Positions 43,703 through 50,145 of a stretch of DNA of 54,661 nt are shown here, one piece after another; positions within the stretch are counted from its first letter, which is position 1; each line of letters starts with the position of its first letter. Source of the DNA: UBA4716 sp002438865 (GTDB taxonomy: Bacteria > Bacillota > Clostridia > UBA1381); NCBI GenBank assembly GCA_937907325.1, contig CALERO010000036.1, positions 1-54,661 of the forward strand, read 5' to 3'. The notes beneath the pieces were generated by a model that was not told where the DNA came from, did not search any database, and saw only the letters and a program-made list of their open reading frames with translations. Made by a program: the position numbers and the translations under genes.

Positions 43703-43736
43703 TTTGACAAATTTCTTGAATGTGATGTAGTATAAT
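43703..43736 (+). promoter_or_regulatory. spoIIG-type promoter with Spo0A box
   Basis: TTGACA (43704-43709) and TATAAT (43731-43736) are separated by 21 bp, too far for normal sigma-A use. The -35 lies inside TTTGACAAA (43703-43711), whose complement TTTGTCAAA is a perfect match to the Spo0A box TTTGTCRAA. In B. subtilis the spoIIG promoter has a 22-bp spacer and needs phosphorylated Spo0A, so the same control is inferred. Confidence 0.85.
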
Positions 43737-43755
43737 GTATTTCGAGGTGAAGGAA

Positions 43756-44544
43756 ATGACCGTTTATGCCGACAGTCTTTTTCTTGTGAATTTTCTGTCC
43801 GAATATGCATTGCTTTTGCTTACGGAAAAAATAATATCGGTAAAGGCACGAAAATTCCGCAAAGGTGCGGCGGCGGTGTTCGGCGCATTGCTGTCGGTGA
43901 TAATATTCTGCACAGACATTCCTCTGCCGCAGAGTGCGATAACCTTAGCCGCCGCTTTTCTTATAGTATGTGCGGCATATATTGGGAACAAACGTGCCGT
44001 ACTGCGTGCATATCCCGCATTTTTGCTTATTTCCTGCATATATTCGGGAATTATCACGGCTGTATCGGGATTTTTGAATATCAATGCCGTGATACGGAGC
44101 GGAATGATATATATGAGCATAAATACGATGCTTTTTGTTATTATATTTATATGTACATATCCCGCAATTTTGCTCGGTGCACAGATACTTAATCCGCACC
44201 GCCGAAAGATATGCAAAATATCCGTTTCATACGGCGGAAAGTCCGTTACAATAAATGCGCTTTATGACAGCGGAAATCTTTTATGCGACGGCGCAAAAGG
44301 GGTAATAATCGCCGAATGGGACGCTGTAAAGCCATTATTTGATATTGAGGATATGTATGAAATTGACGGTGCAAAAATACTTCCGTTCGGTTCGCTCGGC
44401 GGCTGCCGCACGGTGCTTGTATTTTATGCCGATAAAATCGGCACGGAAAACAATAATTTTGAAAATGTGCCGATAGGCATTGTCCGAAACCGCATTTCGC
44501 AAAACGGCAGTTATCGGGCATTGATTGGAAAACAATACTTTTAA
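43756..44544 (+). CDS. spoIIGA: sigma-E processing peptidase SpoIIGA
   Basis: SpoIIGA (262 residues) is the membrane aspartic protease that removes the pro-sequence of sigma-E in the mother cell. It has five hydrophobic helices (about residues 5-150) opening with TVYADSLFLVNFLSEYALL, then a retropepsin-like domain with ALYDSGNLL, in which D171 is the catalytic Asp. GAGGTGAAGGAA precedes the ATG at 43756. The earlier ATG at 43735 overlaps the -10 and cannot be used. sigE follows by 15 bp. Confidence 0.93.
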   Translation: MTVYADSLFLVNFLSEYALLLLTEKIISVKARKFRKGAAAVFGALLSVIIFCTDIPLPQSAITLAAAFLIVCAAYIGNKRAVLRAYPAFLLISCIYSGIITAVSGFLNINAVIRSGMIYMSINTMLFVIIFICTYPAILLGAQILNPHRRKICKISVSYGGKSVTINALYDSGNLLCDGAKGVIIAEWDAVKPLFDIEDMYEIDGAKILPFGSLGGCRTVLVFYADKIGTENNNFENVPIGIVRNRISQNGSYRALIGKQYF

Positions 44545-44559
44545 AGGAGTCTGATTATA

Positions 44560-45267
44560 ATGAATTTGCTGGCGAAGCTGAGCCAAACACTTATGATTAT
44601 CCGTTCACATGAGGATAATTCCGTATTTTATATCGGAGGCAGCGACACTCTCCCCCCGACGCTCTCACGTGACGAAGAAAGCGAACTTTTATACCGTCTC
44701 GAAAACGGGGATATGTCCGTCAAATCACAGCTTATAGAGCATAATCTGCGGCTTGTGGTTTATATTGCGAGAAAGTTTGAAAATACGGGGATTTATATCG
44801 AGGATTTGATTTCGATAGGCACAATCGGTCTTATAAAGGCGATAAACACCTTTAAGCCGTCCAAAAATATCAAGCTTGCGACATATGCCTCACGATGTAT
44901 AGAAAACGAAATTCTTATGTATTTAAGAAAAAACTCCAATATGCGCAGTGAGGTTTCTATAGATGAACCGCTCAACGTCGACTGGGACGGAAACGAGCTT
45001 TTACTCTCCGACATACTCGGTACCGACAATGACGTGATTTGCAGAAACATCGAAAACGAAGTGGACAAATCGCTTTTAAAGAGCGCCTTAAAAAAGCTTA
45101 ATGTCCGTGAACGGCAGATAATGGAGATGCGTTTCGGTCTGGGCAACAAAAACACAAAAACACAAAAAGAGGTTGCTGATTTGCTTGGAATATCGCAGTC
45201 ATACATATCACGGCTTGAAAAGCGGATAATATGCCGTCTGAAAAAAGAAATAGCGAAATTCAGTTAA
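44560..45267 (+). CDS. sigE: RNA polymerase sigma factor sigma-E precursor
   Basis: The 235-residue sigma-70-type factor controls early mother-cell genes. Residues 1-23 are the pro-sequence; SVFYIGGSDTLPP aligns with the Bacillus cleavage region EVYYIGGSEALPP, so cleavage near F23/Y24 is expected. Region 2 (RLVVYIARKFENTG, DLISIGTIGLIKA) and region 4 (EVADLLGISQSYISRLEKRI) are complete. AAAGGAG lies 10 bases ahead of the ATG. Confidence 0.95.
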   Translation: MNLLAKLSQTLMIIRSHEDNSVFYIGGSDTLPPTLSRDEESELLYRLENGDMSVKSQLIEHNLRLVVYIARKFENTGIYIEDLISIGTIGLIKAINTFKPSKNIKLATYASRCIENEILMYLRKNSNMRSEVSIDEPLNVDWDGNELLLSDILGTDNDVICRNIENEVDKSLLKSALKKLNVRERQIMEMRFGLGNKNTKTQKEVADLLGISQSYISRLEKRIICRLKKEIAKFS

Positions 45268-45297
45268 ATACATAATATTGCCGTCATACACGTACAT

Positions 45298-45316
45298 AGC
45301 TGTTAATAAAACAGCT
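45298..45316 (+). promoter_or_regulatory. hairpin in the sigG leader
   Basis: A perfect 7-bp stem AGCTGTT-AATAA-AACAGCT ends about 5 bases before the AAGGAGG of sigG. It has no U-tract. Read-through RNA from spoIIG would carry it, so an effect on sigG translation is possible. No clear sigma-F or sigma-G promoter is visible between sigE and sigG. Confidence 0.55.
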
Positions 45317-45337
45317 TATTACAAGGAGGAAAAGTGT

Positions 45338-46108
45338 ATGACGGGTAAAGTTGAAATATGCGGGGTAAGCACATCTAAGCTTCCCACGCTGTCAAGGAAA
45401 GAAAAGGACGAACTTTTTGTCCGCATAAAAGCCGGCGACGAGGCGGCAAGAGAAGAATTTATACACGGAAATTTAAGGCTTGTACTGAGTGTTATCAAGC
45501 GTTTCAATAACAGGGGCGAAAATGCGGACGATTTGTTTCAGGTGGGTTGCATCGGACTTATAAAGGCGATAGATAATTTCGACCTTTCGCAGAACGTGCA
45601 GTTTTCCACATACGCCGTACCGATGATAATAGGCGAAATCCGCCGTTATCTGCGTGACAACAATTCAATAAGGGTAAGCCGTTCGCTAAAGGATATTGCA
45701 TACAAAGCGCTGCACGTAAAAGAAAAGCTTATAAGCGAACATTCAAAAGAGCCGACAATCTCCGAGATAGCCAATGAGCTTAATTTGCCGAAAGAGGACG
45801 TTGTATTTGCGCTTGACGCAATCGCCGACCCGGTATCGCTGTTTGAGCCTGTGTATCATGACGGGAGCGAGGCGATTTTTGTTATGGATCAGGTGCGTGA
45901 CACGAAAAATCTTGATGAAAATTGGCTCGAAAATATCGCATTAAACGAAGCATTAACGCACCTTGACGAACGTGAAAAGCATATTCTTAATCTGCGTTTT
46001 TTTATGGGGCGCACGCAAATGGAGGTTGCAAACGAAATAGGAATTTCGCAGGCGCAGGTATCAAGGCTTGAAAAAAGCGCATTAAAGCAATTGCGAAAAT
46101 ATATCTAA
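45338..46108 (+). CDS. sigG: RNA polymerase sigma factor sigma-G
   Basis: Sigma-G (256 residues) directs late forespore genes, including SASP genes such as the one at 20321. The N-terminus MTGKVEICGVSTSKLPTLS is the diagnostic sigma-G opening. Regions 2 (HGNLRLVLSVIKRFNNRGEN, DDLFQVGCIGLIKAIDNFD), 3 and 4 (MEVANEIGISQAQVSRLEKS) follow. AAGGAGG lies 8 bases ahead of the ATG at 45338. It follows sigE as in other spore formers. Confidence 0.96.
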   Translation: MTGKVEICGVSTSKLPTLSRKEKDELFVRIKAGDEAAREEFIHGNLRLVLSVIKRFNNRGENADDLFQVGCIGLIKAIDNFDLSQNVQFSTYAVPMIIGEIRRYLRDNNSIRVSRSLKDIAYKALHVKEKLISEHSKEPTISEIANELNLPKEDVVFALDAIADPVSLFEPVYHDGSEAIFVMDQVRDTKNLDENWLENIALNEALTHLDEREKHILNLRFFMGRTQMEVANEIGISQAQVSRLEKSALKQLRKYI

Positions 46109-46112
46109 ACGA

Positions 46113-46143
46113 AAAAAAGCACGTGGTACAACCGTACCACGTG
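46113..46143 (-). terminator. terminator for the azlCD operon
   Basis: A perfect 10-bp stem CACGTGGTAC / GTACCACGTG with a 4-nt loop, followed on the minus strand by a U7 tract (46119-46113). It ends only 5 bp after the sigG stop. Confidence 0.88.
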
Positions 46144-46151
46144 TTCAGACT

Positions 46152-46187
46152 GCAGACAAACCTTAAACGGTTTGTCTGCTTTATTTT
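46152..46187 (+). terminator. terminator for sigG
   Basis: A perfect 11-bp stem GCAGACAAACC / GGTTTGTCTGC with a 6-nt loop, followed on the plus strand by TTTATTTTT. Confidence 0.88.
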
Positions 46188-46214
46188 TAGGAATTTGAGG
46201 TCTAACCTCAAGTT

Positions 46215-46523
46215 TCAGTGTACAAACAATCCCGTAACAAACGCCGCCGCACAAGCGGTTATTGCAACGGTTATGAGCGATTTGTTCATATACGCCGGCA
46301 CAAATGCCGCAGCCGTTCCGACAGCGGCGGTGACAATATTTCCCGTCGAGTACAATATGTACGGGAATGTCATTGCACCAAGTACCGAATACGGTACATA
46401 ATACAGCAGGCTTTTTATATATGCCGATTTTATTTTGCGGCGCATAAGCGTGAACGGAATCATTCGTATAAGATACGTTACAACTGCCATAGCCGCAAGA
46501 TACATAAAAAATTCCTTATTCAT
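46215..46523 (-). CDS. azlD: AzlD-family branched-chain amino acid exporter subunit
   Basis: The 102-residue protein has four hydrophobic helices and the AzlD pattern (VVTYLIRMIPFTLMRRKI, then YYVPYSVLGAMTFPYIL). It works together with AzlC as the small subunit of a branched-chain amino acid exporter. It overlaps azlC by 8 bp. A 7-bp hairpin TTGAGGT / ACCTCAA (46195-46211) lies just after the stop. Confidence 0.92.
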   Translation of the reverse strand: MNKEFFMYLAAMAVVTYLIRMIPFTLMRRKIKSAYIKSLLYYVPYSVLGAMTFPYILYSTGNIVTAAVGTAAAFVPAYMNKSLITVAITACAAAFVTGLFVH

Positions 46524-47226
46524 CGTCTTCCTCCTTTTTCGGAGCTATCCATGCCATAAGCGCCGAGGTTACAAATGCGCATATAATAATCGAAAATCCC
46601 TGCGAGATACCTTTAAACAGCGGTATAAAGTAAAAACAGCAGCTCATCACTGAGGATATTAAAACAGCAGCAAGAACGCCCTTATCCGTCTTTGACGGAG
46701 GGATTATTATTGCAATAAACATACTGTATATTGCAATTCCCAATGCGGAGCACACGGACGGCGGAAGAATGTGTCCCGCATATGCACCAAGCATTGTTCC
46801 CAGCGCCCAGCCGATATACGGGAGCGTTATAAGTCCGTACATAAACCGTCTGCCTATAAGCCCGTCCTCCGACGCCGCAACGGCAAATACCTCATCGGTT
46901 ATGCCGAATGATGTTATGAGCCTGTGCGGCGTGGTAAACGTGTTGTCAAGCTTTTGTGTAAGCGCTATTCCCATAAGGCAGTAGCGTATGTTTATAACAA
47001 ACTGCGACAGAAGCATTTCTATTATAGGTCCGCAGGCGGCTATTATCCCTATGCCTGCAATCTGCCCTGCCGAGGTCATATTTGTCATGGAAATCAGTAT
47101 TGCCTGAAGTCCCGTTAAACCCTTGCCCATCGCCGTTATACCGAACCCGAAAGAAACCGACAAATAGCCGAGCGCAATAGGTATCCCCTTGTTAAGTCCG
47201 TTTAAATACGAATTGTTGGATTTCAT
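46516..47226 (-). CDS. azlC: AzlC-family branched-chain amino acid exporter subunit
   Basis: The 236-residue protein has about seven or eight hydrophobic helices. The opening GLNKGIPIALGYLSVSFGFG and the segment SAGQIAGIG are characteristic of the AzlC family. With AzlD it exports branched-chain amino acids (and toxic analogues such as 4-azaleucine in Bacillus). GGTGAT precedes the ATG, and a consensus-like promoter lies about 20 bp upstream. Confidence 0.93.
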   Translation of the reverse strand: MKSNNSYLNGLNKGIPIALGYLSVSFGFGITAMGKGLTGLQAILISMTNMTSAGQIAGIGIIAACGPIIEMLLSQFVINIRYCLMGIALTQKLDNTFTTPHRLITSFGITDEVFAVAASEDGLIGRRFMYGLITLPYIGWALGTMLGAYAGHILPPSVCSALGIAIYSMFIAIIIPPSKTDKGVLAAVLISSVMSCCFYFIPLFKGISQGFSIIICAFVTSALMAWIAPKKEEDDE

Positions 47227-47245
47227 CTTTCATCACCAATTAATC

Positions 47246-47274
47246 ATTTTATCAGATTGTACCCAATATGTCAA
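47246..47274 (-). promoter_or_regulatory. promoter of azlCD
   Basis: TTGACA (47274-47269), 17-bp spacer and TAAAAT (47251-47246). Confidence 0.82.
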
Positions 47275-47351
47275 CGGTGCCGAAAAAGCTTATACAAAAT
47301 GATAAAACAACAGGGTGTATTCAGATTAAAATATATGAATTTTCCGATACG

Positions 47352-47384
47352 AAAAAAATCCACCCGCACAGCGGGTGGATTTTT
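47352..47384 (-). terminator. terminator of the EF-hand microprotein gene
   Basis: AAATCCACCCGC / GCGGGTGGATTT stem with a 3-nt loop and a U-tract, starting directly at the stop codon. It is flanked by A7 and T5-6 and could act on both strands. Confidence 0.9.
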
Positions 47385-47522
47385 TCAGAACTCCTCGTCC
47401 TCGTCTTCGTCTTCACTGTCGTTTATATCCCGATACACCATGTATTCCAACATTCTTTCTCCGGGATCGATTACTCCGTCACCGTTTATATCAAACATAT
47501 CATCAAATGGACCTTCAAACAT
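47385..47522 (-). CDS. 45-residue acidic EF-hand microprotein
   Basis: The frame of 45 residues runs from an ATG at 47522 to a TGA that abuts a strong terminator. AAGGAGG lies exactly 8 bases ahead of the ATG. Residues 11-22 (DINGDGVIDPGE) form a textbook EF-hand or dockerin-like calcium loop, with D1, N3, D5, D9 and E12. The tail from residue 32 is very acidic (DINDSEDEDEDEEF). There is no signal peptide and no cysteine. It stands alone between an inverted repeat and its terminator. A small calcium-binding regulator or a fragment of a dockerin-like module are both possible; I recognise no family. Confidence 0.72.
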   Translation of the reverse strand: MFEGPFDDMFDINGDGVIDPGERMLEYMVYRDINDSEDEDEDEEF

Positions 47523-47614
47523 AATAAATTCCTCCTTAATAAAATATTCTTTTCTTTGACTTTGGGGTCTTCCCTACAGCGTGTTTCCTCCTTCATTTAC
47601 AATAATATCATATT

Positions 47615-47638
47615 CAGTGTACAAAAATCCGTACACTG
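47615..47638. repeat. 8-8-8 inverted repeat upstream of the microprotein gene
   Basis: CAGTGTAC-8-GTACACTG is a perfect palindrome. On the minus strand a possible -10 (TATGAT) follows at the right distance, but with a poor -35 overlapped by the repeat. This is the layout of an activator- or repressor-controlled promoter. Confidence 0.55.
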
Positions 47639-47670
47639 ACAAAAAAATTTTGAAACCTGTTTTTTAACAA

Positions 47671-47958
47671 TTATTTTTGTCCTTTTTTCATATATTTCTC
47701 AATCTTGTCTTTCCATGATTTATCAATCGGGCGTTCCGCTCTCATACAAGCCACGGTTTCGCTCACTGCATCAAAATTTGTTCTTGTTCCGACAGCGTCG
47801 GGTTGATATGTTACCGCCCTATCGGCATTTATGCCGAATGTACCTGCCGTCTGTACTGTGTCTATATTTGCTCCCAGGAATAAAAACTCCCAATTATATT
47901 TTTCCTTTTGATTTTCTATCATCTGCTTAATCGTAAGCAAATTAAATTCTCTGCTTGC
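47671..47958 (-). pseudogene. 3' remnant of a von Willebrand factor A-domain protein gene
   Basis: The open frame (89 codons from a TTG at 47940) ends a VWA-type protein: EKYNWEFLFLGANIDTVQTAG and FDAVSETVACMRA are typical of the C-terminal part of the domain. The match continues upstream of the TTG as ASREFNLL, where family members read NASREF, and then stops. The N-terminal half, with the metal-ion site, is gone. A good promoter and a short out-of-frame ATG frame (10 codons) remain upstream, so transcription may persist. I read it as a decayed gene and not a short functional one. Confidence 0.62.
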
Positions 47959-47997
47959 CCAATAAAAACGGCATTTGTATCACCTGCCTTTATTTTA

Positions 47998-48026
47998 ATT
48001 ATAGCATAGAACCCGCTTTAATTCAA
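47998..48026 (-). promoter_or_regulatory. promoter upstream of the VWA remnant
   Basis: TTGAAT (48026-48021), 17-bp spacer and TATAAT (48003-47998). Confidence 0.75.
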
Positions 48027-48058
48027 TCCGAAAATTTTCCGAATTATTCGCACACAAA

Positions 48059-48088
48059 AACAGACCTCTGCATACGCAGAGGTCTGTT
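48059..48088 (-). terminator. terminator after rpmF
   Basis: AACAGACCTCTGC / GCAGAGGTCTGTT, a 13-bp stem with loop ATAC, followed on the minus strand by a U-tract. It closes the rplJ-rplL-yceD-rpmF unit. Confidence 0.92.
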
Positions 48089-48101
48089 AAACAAAGCCAA
48101 A

Positions 48102-48281
48102 TCAATCCTCAACTTTGATAATTTCCTTGCCGTTGTAATAACCGCAAGCTTTACAAACTTTATGAGGCATTTTAAATTCACGGCACTGGGGGCACTCCAC
48201 CATATTCGGTGCAGTCAGCTTCCAGTTTGCACGTCTGCTGTTTCTTCTGGCTTTAGATACTTTATTCTTAGGTACTGCCAT
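48102..48281 (-). CDS. rpmF: 50S ribosomal protein L32
   Basis: The 59-residue protein begins MAVPKNKVSKARRNSRRANW. C30-x2-C33 and C43-x2-C46 form a zinc-binding site, so this is the zinc-dependent (C+) form. It follows yceD by 24 bp, the standard pairing. Confidence 0.97.
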   Translation of the reverse strand: MAVPKNKVSKARRNSRRANWKLTAPNMVECPQCREFKMPHKVCKACGYYNGKEIIKVED

Positions 48282-48305
48282 CGATTACACCTCCATAAAA
48301 TCACT

Positions 48306-48815
48306 CTAATTATTATCCTTCATTAAATCGGCTAAAGCCTGCCACCTGGGGTCAATCGTTTCATGGCTGCAGCCGCAGTCGCCCTCGTTGAGGTCTGCGC
48401 CGCATATCTCGCAAAGACCTTTGCAATCGTCCTTGCATAAATACTTTCCCGAAATATTCATCAGAAAATTATTTAAAATAATATCGTCAATATCAACCGT
48501 ACTTCCCTCAAACAGTATGATGTCGGACTCGTCCGAAACCGTACCGTCGTCCTGAGCAAGCGCCTCGTCGATGTCAAATTCAACATCAACGTCAATATCC
48601 TTCATACAGCGAGCGCAATTGGTGTGCATAACACCTTTGCATACGGCTCTGAAGGACAGCGACTGCCCGTTATTGAAGATACTGCCCGTTACATTAACAG
48701 GCTTGTCGAAATGATACAGCTCACCCAAAAAATCCGTGTCGGGTAGAGATATTTCCGAGGAAATATCAATCTTTCCGCCCAGTTCTTTGAGTATAGATGA
48801 AACGTCAATAATCAT
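48306..48815 (-). CDS. YceD/DUF177-family protein
   Basis: A 169-residue protein with CARCMKDIDVDVEF (the DUF177 C-x2-C motif with following acidic stretch) and a second cysteine cluster near the C-terminus (CKDDCKGLCEICGADLNEGD). It almost always precedes rpmF, and in plants and E. coli the family is linked to 23S rRNA accumulation. GGAG lies 8 bases before the ATG. It follows rplL by 45 bp. Confidence 0.92.
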   Translation of the reverse strand: MIIDVSSILKELGGKIDISSEISLPDTDFLGELYHFDKPVNVTGSIFNNGQSLSFRAVCKGVMHTNCARCMKDIDVDVEFDIDEALAQDDGTVSDESDIILFEGSTVDIDDIILNNFLMNISGKYLCKDDCKGLCEICGADLNEGDCGCSHETIDPRWQALADLMKDNN

Positions 48816-48860
48816 TATTATTTCTCCGGATTTCGTGCTTTAGGATTAATCAGAGTAAAA

Positions 48861-49232
48861 TTACTTTAATTCTACCTTAGCACCTGCTTCTTCAAGTTCA
48901 GCCTTAATCTTTTCAGCTTCTTCCTTAGCAACAGCTTCCTTAATTGTCTTGGGAGCGCCGTCAACTAATTCCTTAGCTTCCTTAAGGCCTAAGCCTGTGA
49001 TACCTCTTACAACTTTGATAACGCCGAGCTTTGAAGCACCTGCGTCTGCCAATACAACGTCAAATTCTGACTTTTCTTCAGCAGCGCCTGCGCCGTCGCC
49101 AGCAACACCTGCAACCATAACCGGAGCAGCTGCGCTTACGCCGAACTCTTCTTCCATCATTTTAACTAATTCTGCAACTTCCAATAACTTTAATTCCTTG
49201 ATTGAATCAAGAATTGCATTCAAATCTGCCAT
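48861..49232 (-). CDS. rplL: 50S ribosomal protein L7/L12
   Basis: The 123-residue protein has an N-terminal dimerisation domain (about 1-33), an Ala/Gly-rich hinge (about 34-52) and the C-terminal factor-binding domain with KLGVIKVVRGITGLGLKEAK. Several dimers bind the L10 stalk and recruit EF-G and EF-Tu. It follows rplJ by 33 bp. Confidence 0.97.
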   Translation of the reverse strand: MADLNAILDSIKELKLLEVAELVKMMEEEFGVSAAAPVMVAGVAGDGAGAAEEKSEFDVVLADAGASKLGVIKVVRGITGLGLKEAKELVDGAPKTIKEAVAKEEAEKIKAELEEAGAKVELK

Positions 49233-49265
49233 TTTTATTTCCTCCTGTTTAAGTAAAATAATTAA

Positions 49266-49901
49266 TTATTCAGCCTCGGGAGCTTCTTCAGCTGCCGGAG
49301 CTTCCTCTGCAGCGGGTGCTGCTTCTTCTGCCGGAGCCTCTTCAGCAGCGGGTGCTGCTTCCTCCGATGCTTCTTCCTTGCTGTTGTTTGCGATTAAATC
49401 TGCAATCTCAACGCCGCCGTCAACAATAGTTGAAAGTAAACGAACGAGGTTTGATGCGGGAGCATTCAAGCTTCCCATAATCTTCGCAATCATAGTTTCC
49501 ATGTTCGGTGTAGCGGCTAATTTCTTAACCTCGTCAAGTGACATAACTGCGCCGTCCATGAAGCCTGATTTGATTTCAAGCTTTTCGTTTCCCTTTGCAA
49601 AATCAGCCATAACCTTTGCCGGAGCAACGGGGTCTGAATCTGAAACTGCAAGAGCTGTCGGGCCGTGAAGAACATCATCGAGAGCCTCAAGACCTGTTTC
49701 CTGTGTAGCTAACTTCAAAAGAGTGTTTTTAACAACAAAATACTTACATCCTGCTGCTCTGAGCTTGTTTCTGAGGTCAGTATCCTCTTCAACAGTTAAA
49801 CCTCTGTAGTCAACAAGTATACCTGTCTGAGCTGCTTTAAGCACTTCAACAACCTCGGCAACCTGTGCCTTTTTTGCTTCTAATACTTTTGCGCTTGGCA
49901 T
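49266..49901 (-). CDS. rplJ: 50S ribosomal protein L10 with an Ala/Glu-rich C-terminal extension
   Basis: L10 anchors L7/L12 dimers. The body (about 1-172) is standard: VDYRGLTVEEDTDLRNKLR and YFVVKNTLLKLA. The last 38 or so residues are an extension made of EEAPA-type repeats, making 211 residues where the family usually has 165-175. It is preceded by an L10 leader and its own promoter. CAGGAGG lies ahead of the ATG. Confidence 0.96.
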   Translation of the reverse strand: MPSAKVLEAKKAQVAEVVEVLKAAQTGILVDYRGLTVEEDTDLRNKLRAAGCKYFVVKNTLLKLATQETGLEALDDVLHGPTALAVSDSDPVAPAKVMADFAKGNEKLEIKSGFMDGAVMSLDEVKKLAATPNMETMIAKIMGSLNAPASNLVRLLSTIVDGGVEIADLIANNSKEEASEEAAPAAEEAPAEEAAPAAEEAPAAEEAPEAE

Positions 49902-49914
49902 ATATGTTTCACCT

Positions 49915-50101
49915 CCTGAAATATGATTCCGTATCCACGGATTATATATGCCTTCGATTTATGCCAAAACATAATCGCTGATTAAGCCTTAACAATAAAG
50001 AAGGCTCTTTGCCGCAGACGCAAAGAGCCATAGTTTGTTTAGTAAACTAATCACCCTCGGCGGGACTTCCGTGCATAAGCACAGCCTGCTGTCTACGGAT
50101 A
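49915..50101 (-). promoter_or_regulatory. L10 leader (rplJL autoregulatory 5' UTR)
   Basis: A leader of about 190 nt carries the conserved parts of the L10 leader: GACAGCAGGC near its 5' end and CCGCCGAGGG (about 50053-50063). It also has a strong hairpin GGCTCTTTG / CAAAGAGCC (50003-50029) followed by a U-rich stretch. In Bacteria an L10-L7/L12 complex binds such leaders and lowers rplJL expression. The hairpin may act as an attenuator. Confidence 0.82.
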
Positions 50102-50108
50102 CTTATAT

Positions 50109-50137
50109 ATAATAACACAAACGTGTCATTATGTCAA
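50109..50137 (-). promoter_or_regulatory. promoter of rplJL
   Basis: TTGACA (50137-50132), 17-bp spacer and TATTAT (50114-50109), just downstream of rplA. Confidence 0.85.
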
Positions 50138-50145
50138 GTGTTTTT

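Noticed and set aside
43735..43755. Upstream ATG for SpoIIGA
   Set aside because: It lies inside the -10 hexamer of the only promoter, so it is not in the RNA; the ATG at 43756 has a good ribosome binding site.
47268..47639. Plus-strand frame of 123 codons covering the EF-hand gene
   Set aside because: It reads through two strong hairpins on the wrong strand; the minus-strand microprotein explains the region better.
48949..49668. Plus-strand Ala/Ser-rich open frame across rplL and rplJ
   Set aside because: Mirror of Ala/Glu-rich ribosomal protein codons; it would need to span two genes and their gap on the other strand.
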